A DNA stretch of 64,000 bases, from assembly GCA_016713115.1 (NCBI GenBank), contig JADJPU010000001.1, forward strand, positions 558,001-622,000, read 5' to 3'. Positions 52,737 to 62,833 of this stretch are shown one piece after another; the first letter of the stretch is position 1; every line of letters starts with the position of its first letter. The notes under the pieces were generated by a model. It had not been told where the DNA came from. It saw only the letters and a list, made by a program, of their open reading frames with translations, and did not search any database. Origin of the DNA: Cellvibrionales bacterium. GTDB taxonomy: Bacteria; Pseudomonadota; Gammaproteobacteria; Pseudomonadales; UBA7239. The position numbers were made by a program, and so were the translations under genes.

Positions 52737-54569
52737 CTATTCCACCGTCACACTCTTAGCCAAATTACGCGGCTGGTCGACATCCGTGCCGCGCATCACT
52801 GCCACATGATATGCCAATAGCTGCAGAGGAATGCTATACAAAATAGGCACTAGGTTGGCGGGCATCTCTGGCAAGCGAATACAGCAAATTCCCGTTTCAT
52901 CCAGCACATGATTTTGCTCGCGCAGCACAATCATCTGCCCACCGCGCGCACGCACCTCTTCAATATTCGACATCATTTTGTCGGTCAGCTCGTTCTCTGG
53001 CAGCAGTGCCACAACGGGCATATGTTTATCCACCAGCGCCAGAGGGCCGTGTTTCAATTCACCTGCCGGATACGCTTCCGCATGAATATATGAAATTTCT
53101 TTCAGTTTAAGCGCACCTTCCAGCGCCACCGGAAATTGTTCGCCGCGCCCTAAAAATAAAGTGCTGTGAATTTCGTCAAACACTTTGGCGATTTTTTTGA
53201 CTTCAGAATCCAGCTTCAACACTTCGCGACACAGAGCAGGCAGCTGATGCAAGGAATCTATCCACGCTTTTTCCCGTTGCGCATCCGGTTGATTGCGACG
53301 CGCCAAAGCCAGTACCAACAACTGCAAAGCCACCAACTGACTGGTAAAGGCTTTGGTAGAAGCCACGCCAATTTCCGGGCCAGCTAAAGTCATCAACGAA
53401 AAATCGCTCTCACGCACCAGCGCGCTATTCGCCACATTGCAAACAGCCAAGCTGCCGATATAACTGCTGCGATCCAAATTTTTCAGCGCCGCCAAGGTGT
53501 CGGCCGTTTCACCCGACTGCGAGATGGCCACAAACAAGGTGTTTGGCAACGGCTTGCGCTGGCGATAGCGAAACTCGCTGGCCACTTCCACCTGACAAGG
53601 CAAGCCTGCAAATTGCTCTATCCAATAACGCGCCACCATGCCAGCGTGATAACTGGTGCCACAAGCCACAATTTGCACCGCTTTCGTTGCGTCTAATTTT
53701 TCGCGCGCCTCTGCACCAAAACATTCTTCCACCAAATGATCTTTGGCAATTCTTCCCTGTAGCGTTTGCTCAAAAACTGTTGGCTGTTCAAAAATTTCTT
53801 TCAGCATAAAATGGCGATAACTGCCTTTATCCGCCACATCGTGCAGCTCTTCAACTTTCTCCACCGCGCGCTGTTGCTGCACGCCTTCTTTATCCCACAC
53901 CGCTACCGCATCCTGCGTGACAACCGCCACATCACCTTCGGCGAGATAAATAAATTGATCCGTAATCATGCGCAGTGCTAACGGATCGGAGGCAACGAAA
54001 TTTTCGCCGTAACCCATGCCCACCACCAACGGACTACCTTCACGCGCCACGACAATTTTTTGCGGCTCGCGCACGGCAATAACCGCCAGAGCATACGCAC
54101 CTTCTAATTGTGCAATCGTGCAACGCACTGCTGACAACAAATCGCCGCCAGCTTTCCAGCAATCGTCAATCAAATGCACAATGGTTTCTGTGTCGGTTTG
54201 GCTGCAAAACTGATAGCCCTTTGCTGTCAACTGCTCACGCAACTGTTGATGATTTTCGATAATGCCGTTATGCACCACGGCAATACCGTGATCGCCAGAA
54301 AAATGCGGATGCGCATTGGCTTCACTCGGTTTGCCGTGCGTCGCCCACCGTGTATGTGCAATACCGAGACCACCGGAAATTGGATCTTCTTTCAAACTCT
54401 GTTTGACATTGACCACTTTGCCTACGCGCTTGCAGGCGCGAATGGCACCATTTTTTTCCAACACCGCAACACCCGCGGAGTCATAGCCGCGATATTCCAA
54501 GCGCGTCAAACCCTCCACCAAAATATCGGTGATATTTCTTTCGGCAATAGCCCCTACGATTCCGCACAT
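52737..54569 (-). CDS. glmS: Glutamine-fructose-6-phosphate aminotransferase
   Basis: A 610-residue enzyme that makes glucosamine-6-phosphate, the first step to UDP-GlcNAc. The N-terminal glutaminase starts with the catalytic Cys (MCGIVGAIAERN), and two SIS domains follow (AISQSGETADTLAAL near 348). It ends DQPRNLAKSVTVE as in other GlmS proteins. It follows glmU by 20 bp. No glmS ribozyme is seen, as expected outside Firmicutes. Confidence 0.97.
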   Translation of the reverse strand: MCGIVGAIAERNITDILVEGLTRLEYRGYDSAGVAVLEKNGAIRACKRVGKVVNVKQSLKEDPISGGLGIAHTRWATHGKPSEANAHPHFSGDHGIAVVHNGIIENHQQLREQLTAKGYQFCSQTDTETIVHLIDDCWKAGGDLLSAVRCTIAQLEGAYALAVIAVREPQKIVVAREGSPLVVGMGYGENFVASDPLALRMITDQFIYLAEGDVAVVTQDAVAVWDKEGVQQQRAVEKVEELHDVADKGSYRHFMLKEIFEQPTVFEQTLQGRIAKDHLVEECFGAEAREKLDATKAVQIVACGTSYHAGMVARYWIEQFAGLPCQVEVASEFRYRQRKPLPNTLFVAISQSGETADTLAALKNLDRSSYIGSLAVCNVANSALVRESDFSLMTLAGPEIGVASTKAFTSQLVALQLLVLALARRNQPDAQREKAWIDSLHQLPALCREVLKLDSEVKKIAKVFDEIHSTLFLGRGEQFPVALEGALKLKEISYIHAEAYPAGELKHGPLALVDKHMPVVALLPENELTDKMMSNIEEVRARGGQMIVLREQNHVLDETGICCIRLPEMPANLVPILYSIPLQLLAYHVAVMRGTDVDQPRNLAKSVTVE

Positions 54570-54589
54570 ATTTGCTTCTCAAATTCAGT

Positions 54590-55951
54590 TTATTTTTTCT
54601 TACTAGGACGCTGCCAGCCCGTGATGTTGCGCTGCTGTCCGCGCGCAACAGCCAGCGTATTTTCTGGCACGGTTTTGGTTACTGTGGAACCGGCACCGAC
54701 AAAACCGCCAGCCTCTATTGCCAACGGCGCTACCAAGGTACTGTTGGAGCCGACAAATACATTATCGCCCATCACGGTTTTGTGTTTATTCACGCCATCG
54801 TAATTGCAGGTAATCGTGCCTGCACCGATATTGCACCCTGCGCCGATTTCCGCATCGCCGATATACGCCAAATGATTGGCTTTGCTATCTTCGCCAAATT
54901 TTGCATTTTTGGTTTCAACAAAATTGCCAACTTTCGCACCGTTACTCAATACCGTTCCCGGACGCAAGCGCGCAAAAGGCCCCACATCCACGCTCTCGCC
55001 CACGACGGCATTTTCAATCACGGTATTGGCTTTAATACGCGAACCACTGCCAATTTTTGCATTCGTAATGACACAGTTGGGCTCAATAACAACATGGCTG
55101 CCAAGCTCGACATCACCGTGAAAAACCACATTGACATCAATCACCACATCGCGCCCAACTGTTATTTGCCCGCGACAATCGAAGCGCTGTGGATCCATCA
55201 GCGTCACGCCCTGCGCCATCAAAGCGCGCGCCTGTTTGTCTTGATAAATACGCTCTAGCCGCGCCTGCTGGTGGCGATCATTCACGCCCAACACTTCTGC
55301 TTCGCTCTGCGCCGTGTGCGTGTTGATTTCTATTCCATCGCGATTGGCCATCGCAATAATATCGGTCAAATAAAATTCTGCTTGTGCGTTTTGATTGTTT
55401 AATGTTGGCAACCAGCGCGCAAGATCGGCAGCCGCTACCGCCATGATGCCTGTGTTCACTTCGCGAATACGCAATTGCTCTTCGTCGGCATCTTTTTGTT
55501 CGACAATACTTTCCACAGAATCCCGTGCATTGCGCACGATACGCCCGTAACCCGATGGGTTTTCTAATTCGACAGTGAGTAGTGTCATGCCGCGATTGGA
55601 TGTTGCCAACACCATTTGCTTCAAGGTTGCGGGGTTAACCAAAGGCACATCGCCGTACAACACCAACACCGTAGCGTCTTTACGCAACTTAGGTAATGCC
55701 TGTAACACCGCATGCCCTGTGCCCAGTTGTTGCGCTTGCTCTACCCAATGGATATCACCAACGATGGCTTGGCGCACTTGATCGGCACCGTGCCCCACCA
55801 CTACATGAATTTTTGCATCATCGAATACGCGCGCAGCATCAATCACATGCTGCAGCATCGGCTTGCCTGCGATGGGGTGCAATACTTTGGGCAACGACGA
55901 GTTCATGCGCGTACCTTGACCGGCGGCAAGGATGACAATATCAAGGGGCAT
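54590..55951 (-). CDS. glmU: Bifunctional UDP-GlcNAc pyrophosphorylase/GlcN-1-P acetyltransferase
   Basis: A 453-residue two-domain enzyme. The N-terminal uridylyltransferase has LAAGQGTRMNSSLPKVLHPIAGKPM, and the C-terminal left-handed beta-helix acetyltransferase has repeated hexapeptides (residues about 250-440, GAGTITCNYDGVNKHKT near 371). The order atpC-glmU-glmS is conserved in gammaproteobacteria. A terminator separates it from atpC. Confidence 0.97.
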   Translation of the reverse strand: MPLDIVILAAGQGTRMNSSLPKVLHPIAGKPMLQHVIDAARVFDDAKIHVVVGHGADQVRQAIVGDIHWVEQAQQLGTGHAVLQALPKLRKDATVLVLYGDVPLVNPATLKQMVLATSNRGMTLLTVELENPSGYGRIVRNARDSVESIVEQKDADEEQLRIREVNTGIMAVAAADLARWLPTLNNQNAQAEFYLTDIIAMANRDGIEINTHTAQSEAEVLGVNDRHQQARLERIYQDKQARALMAQGVTLMDPQRFDCRGQITVGRDVVIDVNVVFHGDVELGSHVVIEPNCVITNAKIGSGSRIKANTVIENAVVGESVDVGPFARLRPGTVLSNGAKVGNFVETKNAKFGEDSKANHLAYIGDAEIGAGCNIGAGTITCNYDGVNKHKTVMGDNVFVGSNSTLVAPLAIEAGGFVGAGSTVTKTVPENTLAVARGQQRNITGWQRPSKKK

Positions 55952-56000
55952 AGCGCGAATATCCTATGTGGCTACCGTGTAATTGCGTCGCATTAAACCA

Positions 56001-56036
56001 TAAAAAAAGGCGACTGCTGTCGCCTCTCTTTTTTTC
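56001..56036 (-). terminator. Terminator of the atp operon
   Basis: Hairpin AGGCGAC (56008-56014), loop TGCT, GTCGCCT (56019-56025). Read leftward it is followed by a run of seven T (complement of 56002-56008). On the other side a T-rich stretch (56027-56035) makes it bidirectional in form. It lies 30-65 bp downstream of the atpC stop. Confidence 0.88.
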
Positions 56037-56065
56037 GCATCTTCCTATACATTCCGTATAGAAAC

Positions 56066-56494
56066 TTAACCTTTGCCAAGTTTTTTTCGCAGTTGTTGAA
56101 TGGTGCGAATTTGCGCAACGGCCTCTGCCAACTGTGCAGCCGCGCGCGAATAATCCAACTCGCTGGATTGGTTCGTAAACACCTGCGCTGCCTGCTGACG
56201 CGCAGATTCCGCGGAAGCTTCATCTACATCGTCGGCGCGCACTGCAACATCGGCCAGTACGGTCACTACATTTGGCTGCACTTCCAAGTAACCACCAGAG
56301 ACATAAAAAATCTCCTCTTCACCGCCCTGCTTACGCACACGCACAGGACCTGGACTCAGTGCAGTCAGCAACGGCGCGTGTCCGTACTGCACACCGAGAT
56401 CACCCAAGGATCCGTGAGCAACCACCTGTTCAACCAACCCGGAAAATACTGCTTTTTCCGCGCTGACAATATCGCAATGTACTGTCATAACCAT
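56066..56494 (-). CDS. atpC: ATP synthase epsilon subunit
   Basis: A 142-residue F1 epsilon subunit with an N-terminal beta barrel (VHCDIVSAEKAVFSGLVEQVVAHGSLGDLGVQYGHAPLLTAL) and a C-terminal helical hairpin. It regulates rotation and inhibits ATP hydrolysis. Last gene of the operon. Confidence 0.95.
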   Translation of the reverse strand: MVMTVHCDIVSAEKAVFSGLVEQVVAHGSLGDLGVQYGHAPLLTALSPGPVRVRKQGGEEEIFYVSGGYLEVQPNVVTVLADVAVRADDVDEASAESARQQAAQVFTNQSSELDYSRAAAQLAEAVAQIRTIQQLRKKLGKG

Positions 56495-56512
56495 GAGGAT
56501 ATCCGGCGCTAA

Positions 56513-57892
56513 TTACTTGAGTGTCTTAGCCTTTTCAATGGCCTCGTCGATTGATCCCACCATGTAGAACGCTTGCTCAGGCAGGTGATCGTACTCACCA
56601 GACAAAATGCCTTTGAAACCGGCAATGGTGTCTTTCAGCGACACATACTTGCCAGGTGAGCCGGTGAACACTTCCGCCACGAAGAACGGCTGCGACATGA
56701 AACGCTCAATCTTACGCGCACGGCTAACGGCTTGTTTGTCTTCTTCAGATAGCTCGTCCATACCGAGAATCGCAATGATGTCTTTCAGTTCTTTGTAGCG
56801 CTGCAAAATAGTTTGCACACCGCGCGCGACATCGTAGTGTTCTTGGCCGATCACCAACGGATCCAACTGACGGCTGGTGGAGTCGAGAGGGTCAATCGCG
56901 GGGTAAATACCCTTAGCGGCGATATCACGACTCAATACTACGGTGGCGTCCAAATGCGAGAAAGTCGTCGCAGGTGATGGATCCGTCAAGTCATCCGCTG
57001 GTACATACACCGCTTGGATAGAGGTGATAGAACCCGTTTTGGTTGAAGTAATGCGCTCTTGCAACACACCCATCTCTTCCGCCAATGTAGGCTGATAACC
57101 TACCGCAGAAGGCATACGACCCAACAGCGCCGATACTTCGGTACCCGCCAGCGTGTAGCGATAGATGTTGTCCACGAAGAACAGTACATCGCGACCTTCG
57201 TCACGGAATTTTTCTGCCATGGTCAAGCCAGTCAGGGCTACGCGCAGACGGTTGCCTGGTGGCTCGTTCATCTGACCGTACACCAAGGATACTTTGTCGA
57301 TTACATTGGAGTCGGTCATTTCGTGATAGAAGTCGTTACCTTCACGCGTACGCTCGCCAACACCCGCGAACACGGAGTAGCCGCTGTGTTCAATCGCGAT
57401 GTTACGAATCAATTCCATCATGTTGACGGTTTTACCTACGCCGGCACCACCGAACAGACCAACCTTGCCACCTTTCGCAAATGGCGCAACCAAGTCGATA
57501 ACTTTGATGCCGGTTTCCAGCAATTCATTGCTCGCAGCTTGCTCGTCATAGCTCGGCGCTTTGCGGTGGATCGCCCAACGCTCTTGTTCACCGATAGGGC
57601 CTTTTTCGTCGATAGGCTCGCCCAATACATCCATGATGCGGCCCAGTGTTTCTTTGCCCACCGGTACAGATACAGCTGCGCCAGTATTGGACACCGCCAA
57701 ACCACGGCTAATGCCTTCAGATGAACCCATCGCGATAGCACGCACCACGCCGTCACCCAGCTGCTGCTGCACTTCCAGCGTCAGGCCTTTGCCATCCACT
57801 TTCAATGCATCGTAAACACGCGGCACTGAATCGCGTGGAAACTCAACATCGATAACAGCACCGATAATCTGAACAATGCGACCGCTACTCAT
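56513..57892 (-). CDS. atpD: ATP synthase beta subunit
   Basis: A 459-residue catalytic F1 subunit. Walker A GGAGVGKT near 150-157, catalytic Glu in GERTREGND near 182, and Walker B LFFVDNIYR near 240. It makes ATP at the alpha/beta interfaces. Confidence 0.98.
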   Translation of the reverse strand: MSSGRIVQIIGAVIDVEFPRDSVPRVYDALKVDGKGLTLEVQQQLGDGVVRAIAMGSSEGISRGLAVSNTGAAVSVPVGKETLGRIMDVLGEPIDEKGPIGEQERWAIHRKAPSYDEQAASNELLETGIKVIDLVAPFAKGGKVGLFGGAGVGKTVNMMELIRNIAIEHSGYSVFAGVGERTREGNDFYHEMTDSNVIDKVSLVYGQMNEPPGNRLRVALTGLTMAEKFRDEGRDVLFFVDNIYRYTLAGTEVSALLGRMPSAVGYQPTLAEEMGVLQERITSTKTGSITSIQAVYVPADDLTDPSPATTFSHLDATVVLSRDIAAKGIYPAIDPLDSTSRQLDPLVIGQEHYDVARGVQTILQRYKELKDIIAILGMDELSEEDKQAVSRARKIERFMSQPFFVAEVFTGSPGKYVSLKDTIAGFKGILSGEYDHLPEQAFYMVGSIDEAIEKAKTLK

Positions 57893-57928
57893 TTCTGGAT
57901 CCTCTTCAAATTCGCAATATGGAGATGA

Positions 57929-58788
57929 TTAAACCGCTGCTGCGCCACTAACAATTTCCGACAATTCCTGCGTAATCGCCGCTTGTCGTGCCTTGTTATA
58001 CAACAACTGCAAATCATTAATCATTTGACCTGCATTTTCTGTAGCATTCTTCATGGCAACCATTCGTGCGGCCATTTCACATGCTTTGTTTTCTACAAAA
58101 CCTTGGTACACCTGTGACTCGATATAACGCGTCAACAAACCATCTAACAGGACTTGCGAGTCTGGCTCGTACAAGTAATCCCAATTGTGGATGCGTTTGG
58201 TCTCGTCGTCTTCGGGCAGCGGCAACAACTGCTCCAATACTGGTTCTTGCGTCATTGTGTTGACGAACTGGTTATAGGCGATAAACAAGCGGTCAATTTT
58301 TCTTCGTCGAACGCGTCCAGCATCACTTTGACGCCACCCAACAAGTCCACCACGGAGGCTTCATCGCCTAAATCGCGCACTGAGGCAACCACATTGCCGC
58401 CAAAGCTACGAAAGAAAGCCTGTGCTTTACTGCCGACGGTGCAGATATCAACGGCCACGCCTTGATCCGTCCACGCTTTCATGGATTTGATCAGCATTTT
58501 AAATTCGTTGGCATTCAAACCACCGCACAAACCGCGATCCGTTGACACCACAATATAACCCACGCGCTTTACAGCACGCTCGCTCATATAGCGGTGTTTA
58601 TACTCTGGCGTTGCGTTTGCAATGTGGCCAATTACGCCGCGAATACGCGCAGCATACGGCTTACCATGAGCCATACGCTCCTGCGCTTTGCGCATTTTAC
58701 TAAACGCCACCTTTTCCATTGCCTTGGTGATTTTTTGCGTGCTTTTCACGCTGGCAATTTTGGTGCGTACCTCTTTGGCGCCTGACAT
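57929..58788 (-). CDS. atpG: ATP synthase gamma subunit, apparent frameshift
   Basis: The central rotor shaft of F1. The N-terminal part (SGAKEVRTKIASVKSTQKITKAMEKVA) and C-terminal part (ENAGQMINDLQLLYNKARQAAITQELSEIVSGA) are normal, but they lie in two frames. The break is at a run of five A on the coding strand (58297-58301). One added base restores FDEEKIDRLFIAYNQF and a 286-residue protein of normal length. The gene is needed for a working ATP synthase, so this is almost surely a sequencing error. Confidence 0.93.
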
Positions 58789-58820
58789 ATCTTCTCTACC
58801 TTAGCGATATCGTGTTGGGC

Positions 58821-60365
58821 TTACCAAGTTTGTGTGGCTTTGAATTTTTCCAGCGCCGCACGAATACCGGATTCAATATCCGCGTTGTAATCGCCAGCTT
58901 CGTTGATTTTTGCCAACAACGCGCTGTGCTCTGCGTGCAGATACGACAACAGCGAAGCTTCGAAGCTGCCAATTTTATTGACGGCCACGTCGTCCAAGAA
59001 TTTATTGTCTACGGCATAGAGCAACACACCCATTTCTGCCACAGATAATGGCGCGTACTGCTTCTGCTTCATCAATTCTGTTACGCGTTGACCGTGTTGC
59101 AACTGGTCGCGCGTCGCTTCATCCAAATCGGAAGCAAACTGAGCAAACGCTTGCAATTCACGGTACTGAGCCAGCGCCAGACGCACGCCGCCACCCAGTT
59201 TTCTAATAACTTTTGTTTGAGCGGAACCACCTACACGCGACACCGAAATACCGGCGTTCATGGCAGGACGAATACCCGCATTAAACAGCGAGCTTTCCAA
59301 GAAAATCTGACCGTCAGTGATCGAAATTACGTTCGTAGGAACGAAGGCTGATACATCGCCCGCTTGTGTTTCGATAATAGGCAATGCGGTCAAGGAACCA
59401 GTTTTGCCTTTTACTGCACCGTTAGTAAATTTTTCAACATATTCTTCGTTAACACGCGCAGCGCGTTCCAACAAACGCGAGTGCAAATAAAACACATCGC
59501 CTGGATACGCTTCACGGCCTGGCGGACGGCGCAACAACAGAGAGATTTGACGGTATGCCCAAGCTTGTTTGGTCAAATCGTCATAGATGATCAACGCATC
59601 TTGACCGCGATCGCGGTAGTACTCGCCCATAGAACAGCCGGCAAACGGCGCTAAAAACAACATAGCCGCTGGATCAGATGCGCCAGCCACGACTACGGTG
59701 GTGTGCGCCATCGCGCCGTGTTCTTCCAGTTTTCTTACCACATTGGATACGGTCGATTGTTTCTGACCAATAGCCACATAAATACATTTAATGCCAGTGC
59801 CTTTTTGGTTGATGATAGCATCCACCGCAAACGCTGTTTTACCGACCTGACGATCACCAATGATCAATTCACGCTGACCACGACCGATTGGCACCATGGC
59901 GTCAACCGCTTTATAGCCAGTCTGCACGGGCTGATCGACCGATTTACGCGCGATTACACCAGGAGCAACTTTTTCAATGGGATCCAATTGCTTTGCATTG
60001 ATTGGACCTTTGCCGTCGATAGGATTACCCAAGGCATCCACCACGCGACCTTCCAACTCAGGACCCACCGGCACTTCCAAGATGCGACCCGTGGTGTGGC
60101 AAGTCTGACCTTCAGCCAACTTCTGATAATCACCGAGAACAACTGCACCGACCGAATCGCGCTCAAGGTTCAGCGCCATCCCAAACACGCCGCCAGCAAA
60201 TTCGATCATCTCACCGTACATCACATCCGCGAGACCGTGAATGCGCACGATACCGTCGGACACCGAAACAATCGTGCCTTCGTTGCGCGCTTGTGTAGAG
60301 ACATCAAGTTTCTCAATTCTGCTCTTGATGACTTCACTGATTTCTGAAGGATTCAGTTGCTGCAT
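58821..60365 (-). CDS. atpA: ATP synthase alpha subunit
   Basis: A 514-residue F1 alpha subunit with P-loop GDRQVGKT near 170-177 and the family segment PALDVGISVSRVGGSAQ present here as PAMNAGISVSRVGGSAQ near 364. It binds nucleotide at the non-catalytic sites. A 94-bp gap with an imperfect hairpin separates it from atpH. Confidence 0.98.
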   Translation of the reverse strand: MQQLNPSEISEVIKSRIEKLDVSTQARNEGTIVSVSDGIVRIHGLADVMYGEMIEFAGGVFGMALNLERDSVGAVVLGDYQKLAEGQTCHTTGRILEVPVGPELEGRVVDALGNPIDGKGPINAKQLDPIEKVAPGVIARKSVDQPVQTGYKAVDAMVPIGRGQRELIIGDRQVGKTAFAVDAIINQKGTGIKCIYVAIGQKQSTVSNVVRKLEEHGAMAHTTVVVAGASDPAAMLFLAPFAGCSMGEYYRDRGQDALIIYDDLTKQAWAYRQISLLLRRPPGREAYPGDVFYLHSRLLERAARVNEEYVEKFTNGAVKGKTGSLTALPIIETQAGDVSAFVPTNVISITDGQIFLESSLFNAGIRPAMNAGISVSRVGGSAQTKVIRKLGGGVRLALAQYRELQAFAQFASDLDEATRDQLQHGQRVTELMKQKQYAPLSVAEMGVLLYAVDNKFLDDVAVNKIGSFEASLLSYLHAEHSALLAKINEAGDYNADIESGIRAALEKFKATQTW

Positions 60366-60459
60366 GTTTGCCAGTCCTCGTGTAAGAAGCCGCCGCCGGC
60401 TGCACTTCTTTTCAATGTCACAATTAAAATCTTTGCTTTTACCAATTCTTTTATAACGC

Positions 60460-60999
60460 TTACGCCATCAAGGCATCAGCCAACTTCAGCATGCGACCGC
60501 GCACCGAAGCATCGATCACGACATCTTCTGCCTTAATCACTACGCCGCCTAACAACGAAGCATCAACAGTTGTCTGCAACGCAACATTGCATTCCCATTT
60601 TTTGGATAGTGCAGCAGATAACGCATCCGCTGTTTTGGCTTCCAAAGGAAATGCGGACGCAATTTCGACGCCGATTACGCGCTCTCTGCGCGCCTTCAGC
60701 TCACCAAATTGATGAGCAATCTCCGGCAGCAAACTCAAACGCTTATTTGTCGCCAACACTTGAATCATGTTGAGCGCCTTTGCGTTGAGCTCATCGCCAC
60801 ACACACCTTTAATCAGCGCAGCTTGTTGTTCGGCGGTTGCGGTGGGAGATGCAAGAAATGTCTGCACCTTGCCCGTACTCACAACAGCCGCAACGGTATT
60901 TAGCATGCGCTGCCATTCAGCCAGCGCATTTCCACCGTCTAACGCAACTTCAAATACCGCTTTTGCGTACGGCCTAGCCAGTGTTGCGAGCTCAGCCAT
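60460..60999 (-). CDS. atpH: ATP synthase delta subunit
   Basis: A 179-residue F1 delta (OSCP-type) subunit that ties the b-subunit stalk to the top of F1. Family segments ATLARPYAKAVFEVA (N-terminus) and VDASLLGGVVIKAEDVVIDASVRGRL-like residues near 145-170. It follows atpF by 3 bp. Confidence 0.95.
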   Translation of the reverse strand: MAELATLARPYAKAVFEVALDGGNALAEWQRMLNTVAAVVSTGKVQTFLASPTATAEQQAALIKGVCGDELNAKALNMIQVLATNKRLSLLPEIAHQFGELKARRERVIGVEIASAFPLEAKTADALSAALSKKWECNVALQTTVDASLLGGVVIKAEDVVIDASVRGRMLKLADALMA

Positions 61000-61002
61000 T
61001 GC

Positions 61003-61473
61003 TTACAGCTCCGCCGCCAGTTTGTCGAGCATGTTGGCGTGCTGATTGGCATCGATAGAAGTTTCCAACACACGCTCAGCGCCGGTCAGCACCAAAGCAG
61101 CCACTTGCTTGCGCAGCTCTTCACGCGCACGGTTTTTCTCGCGATCGATTTCTGCTTGTGCAGCCTGCTTCATGCGTTCGCCTTCTTCACGCGCCTGCTC
61201 TTTCGCTTCTTCAATCATCTGCGTAGCGCGCTTGTTGGCTTGCTCAATAATGGCCGCGGCATCATCTTTTGCTTGGCGCAATTTATTTGCAGCTTCCTGC
61301 TTCGCCAACTCCAGATCACGACCTGCTTTGTCAGCGTTTTCTAAACCGTCAGCAATACGCTTTTCCCGCTCAGCCATCACGCCAATAATGGCAGGCCACA
61401 CAAATTTCGCGCAGAAAGCCACGAACAGCAGGAAGAAGATCATCTGACCTATCATGGTAGCGTTGATATTCAC
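61003..61473 (-). CDS. atpF: ATP synthase b subunit
   Basis: A 156-residue peripheral stalk subunit: one N-terminal membrane helix (about 8-28) and a long charged coiled coil (about 33-130) rich in Ala, Glu, Lys and Arg. Normal length for a gammaproteobacterial b subunit. Confidence 0.95.
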   Translation of the reverse strand: MNINATMIGQMIFFLLFVAFCAKFVWPAIIGVMAEREKRIADGLENADKAGRDLELAKQEAANKLRQAKDDAAAIIEQANKRATQMIEEAKEQAREEGERMKQAAQAEIDREKNRAREELRKQVAALVLTGAERVLETSIDANQHANMLDKLAAEL

Positions 61474-61545
61474 GCCAACACCTCTCGGATAGTGGATAGC
61501 TACTGAATCACAACTGAGCTGACATCAAAGCCAGCTCAACGCAAA

Positions 61546-61797
61546 TCAGACAATGCCTTTGTCTTGCAGTGCAGGAAACACTACGAACAGGATGTACATA
61601 GCGATACCGACGCCGATCATTGGCACCGCATCCAACAGACCTGCGATCAAGAACATTTTGCCTTGCAGCATTGGCGCAATTTCAGGCTGACGCGCAGAAC
61701 CTTCCAGCAATTTGCCACCCAAAATTGCGAAGCCAATTGCTGTACCCAAAGCGCCAAAACCAATCAACAGCGCAGCGGCAATAAGAGCCATACCCAT
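61546..61797 (-). CDS. atpE: ATP synthase c subunit
   Basis: An 83-residue two-helix proteolipid that forms the proton-driven ring. Residues include the loop ARQPE and the proton-binding Asp in GLLDAVPMIGVG (about 55-66). The binding site lacks the extra polar residues of sodium-type rings, so protons are the likely coupling ion. Confidence 0.96.
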   Translation of the reverse strand: MGMALIAAALLIGFGALGTAIGFAILGGKLLEGSARQPEIAPMLQGKMFLIAGLLDAVPMIGVGIAMYILFVVFPALQDKGIV

Positions 61798-61879
61798 GGT
61801 GTATCTCCTCAGTTTGTTGCGGTAAAAACCGACTTGTTGGTTAAAAAATTACTGGTTAAAAAAACTATCTATATTCTCA

Positions 61880-62809
61880 TCAAGGATGCTGTTCATCCGG
61901 CACTTCATGCGCCATTGCCATGTAGACAATGGTCAACACCATGAACACGAACGCCTGCAGCGTGATGATGAGAATATGAAAAACAGCCCATGCCCACTGC
62001 AATACGCCGGCAAACAGACCAAAAAACAATCCCGCACTAAACAAAGTAGCGATTAAGATAAAAATCATTTCGCCAGCATACATATTTCCAAACAGTCGCA
62101 AGCCGAGGGAAATTGGCTTTGAAATCAAAGACACTGTTTCCAGCGCGAAATTAATCAAAATAAGCAGCGGCGCAAACAACAAGCCAACACCGTGAAACGA
62201 CGGGTGAAAGGGATGGAAGGTTAACTCTTTGATAAAGCCAATCAGACCTTTTTTCTGAATGCCAAAAAAAATCATCAAGAAAAAGATCGAGAAACTCATA
62301 CCCAGCGTGATATTAGGATCCGTGCTTGGCACAACCTTAAAGAAAAAGTGATCATTGCCTGCAGCCAACGCCGCCGCCTTTGGCAACATATCAATCGGCA
62401 ACAAATCCATAAAGTTCATCAAGAAAATCCACATGAACACCGTGAGTGCCAACGGCGCAATAACGGGGTTGTGGAAATGGAAAGTGCTCTTTACATTGCT
62501 GTCGATAAACTCAACAACCAATTCAACAAAGCTCTGCCAACCGCGCGGCACACCGCGCTGCACATTGCGCGTCACCGCAAAAAACGACAAGCAAAAAATA
62601 AGACCCAGAGCCAGCGACCAACCGAGTGAATCAAGGTGAAACGCCCAAAAACCCATCTCTTTGGCTTCTTGGCTAGTGTGTGCAAGACCCCATGTGCCGT
62701 CAGGGAAGCGACCAAAGCACAGGTTTTGCAGGTGGTGCTGAATGTAGCCAACGACAGTCAGGCCGCCTTCGGCCGCTTGTCCTGCTGCTACTCCTGCTTG
62801 TTCAGACAT
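61880..62809 (-). CDS. atpB: ATP synthase a subunit
   Basis: A 309-residue membrane subunit forming the proton half-channels. The essential Arg is in GLRLFGNMYAGEM near 237-249. The N-terminal extension (MSEQAGVAAGQAAEGG) is longer than in E. coli but common in related groups. Confidence 0.96.
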   Translation of the reverse strand: MSEQAGVAAGQAAEGGLTVVGYIQHHLQNLCFGRFPDGTWGLAHTSQEAKEMGFWAFHLDSLGWSLALGLIFCLSFFAVTRNVQRGVPRGWQSFVELVVEFIDSNVKSTFHFHNPVIAPLALTVFMWIFLMNFMDLLPIDMLPKAAALAAGNDHFFFKVVPSTDPNITLGMSFSIFFLMIFFGIQKKGLIGFIKELTFHPFHPSFHGVGLLFAPLLILINFALETVSLISKPISLGLRLFGNMYAGEMIFILIATLFSAGLFFGLFAGVLQWAWAVFHILIITLQAFVFMVLTIVYMAMAHEVPDEQHP

Positions 62810-62833
62810 AAAACACCATCTACCCGTTAATCA

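Noticed and set aside
52728..52757. Inverted repeat GAGTGTG...CACACTC at the glmS/52358 gene convergence
   Set aside because: It is interrupted, overlaps the glmS stop and lacks a T run, so it is not a convincing terminator.
57059..57724. Long rightward frames opposite atpD (also 59703-60347 opposite atpA)
   Set aside because: Antisense shadows of highly conserved ATP synthase genes.
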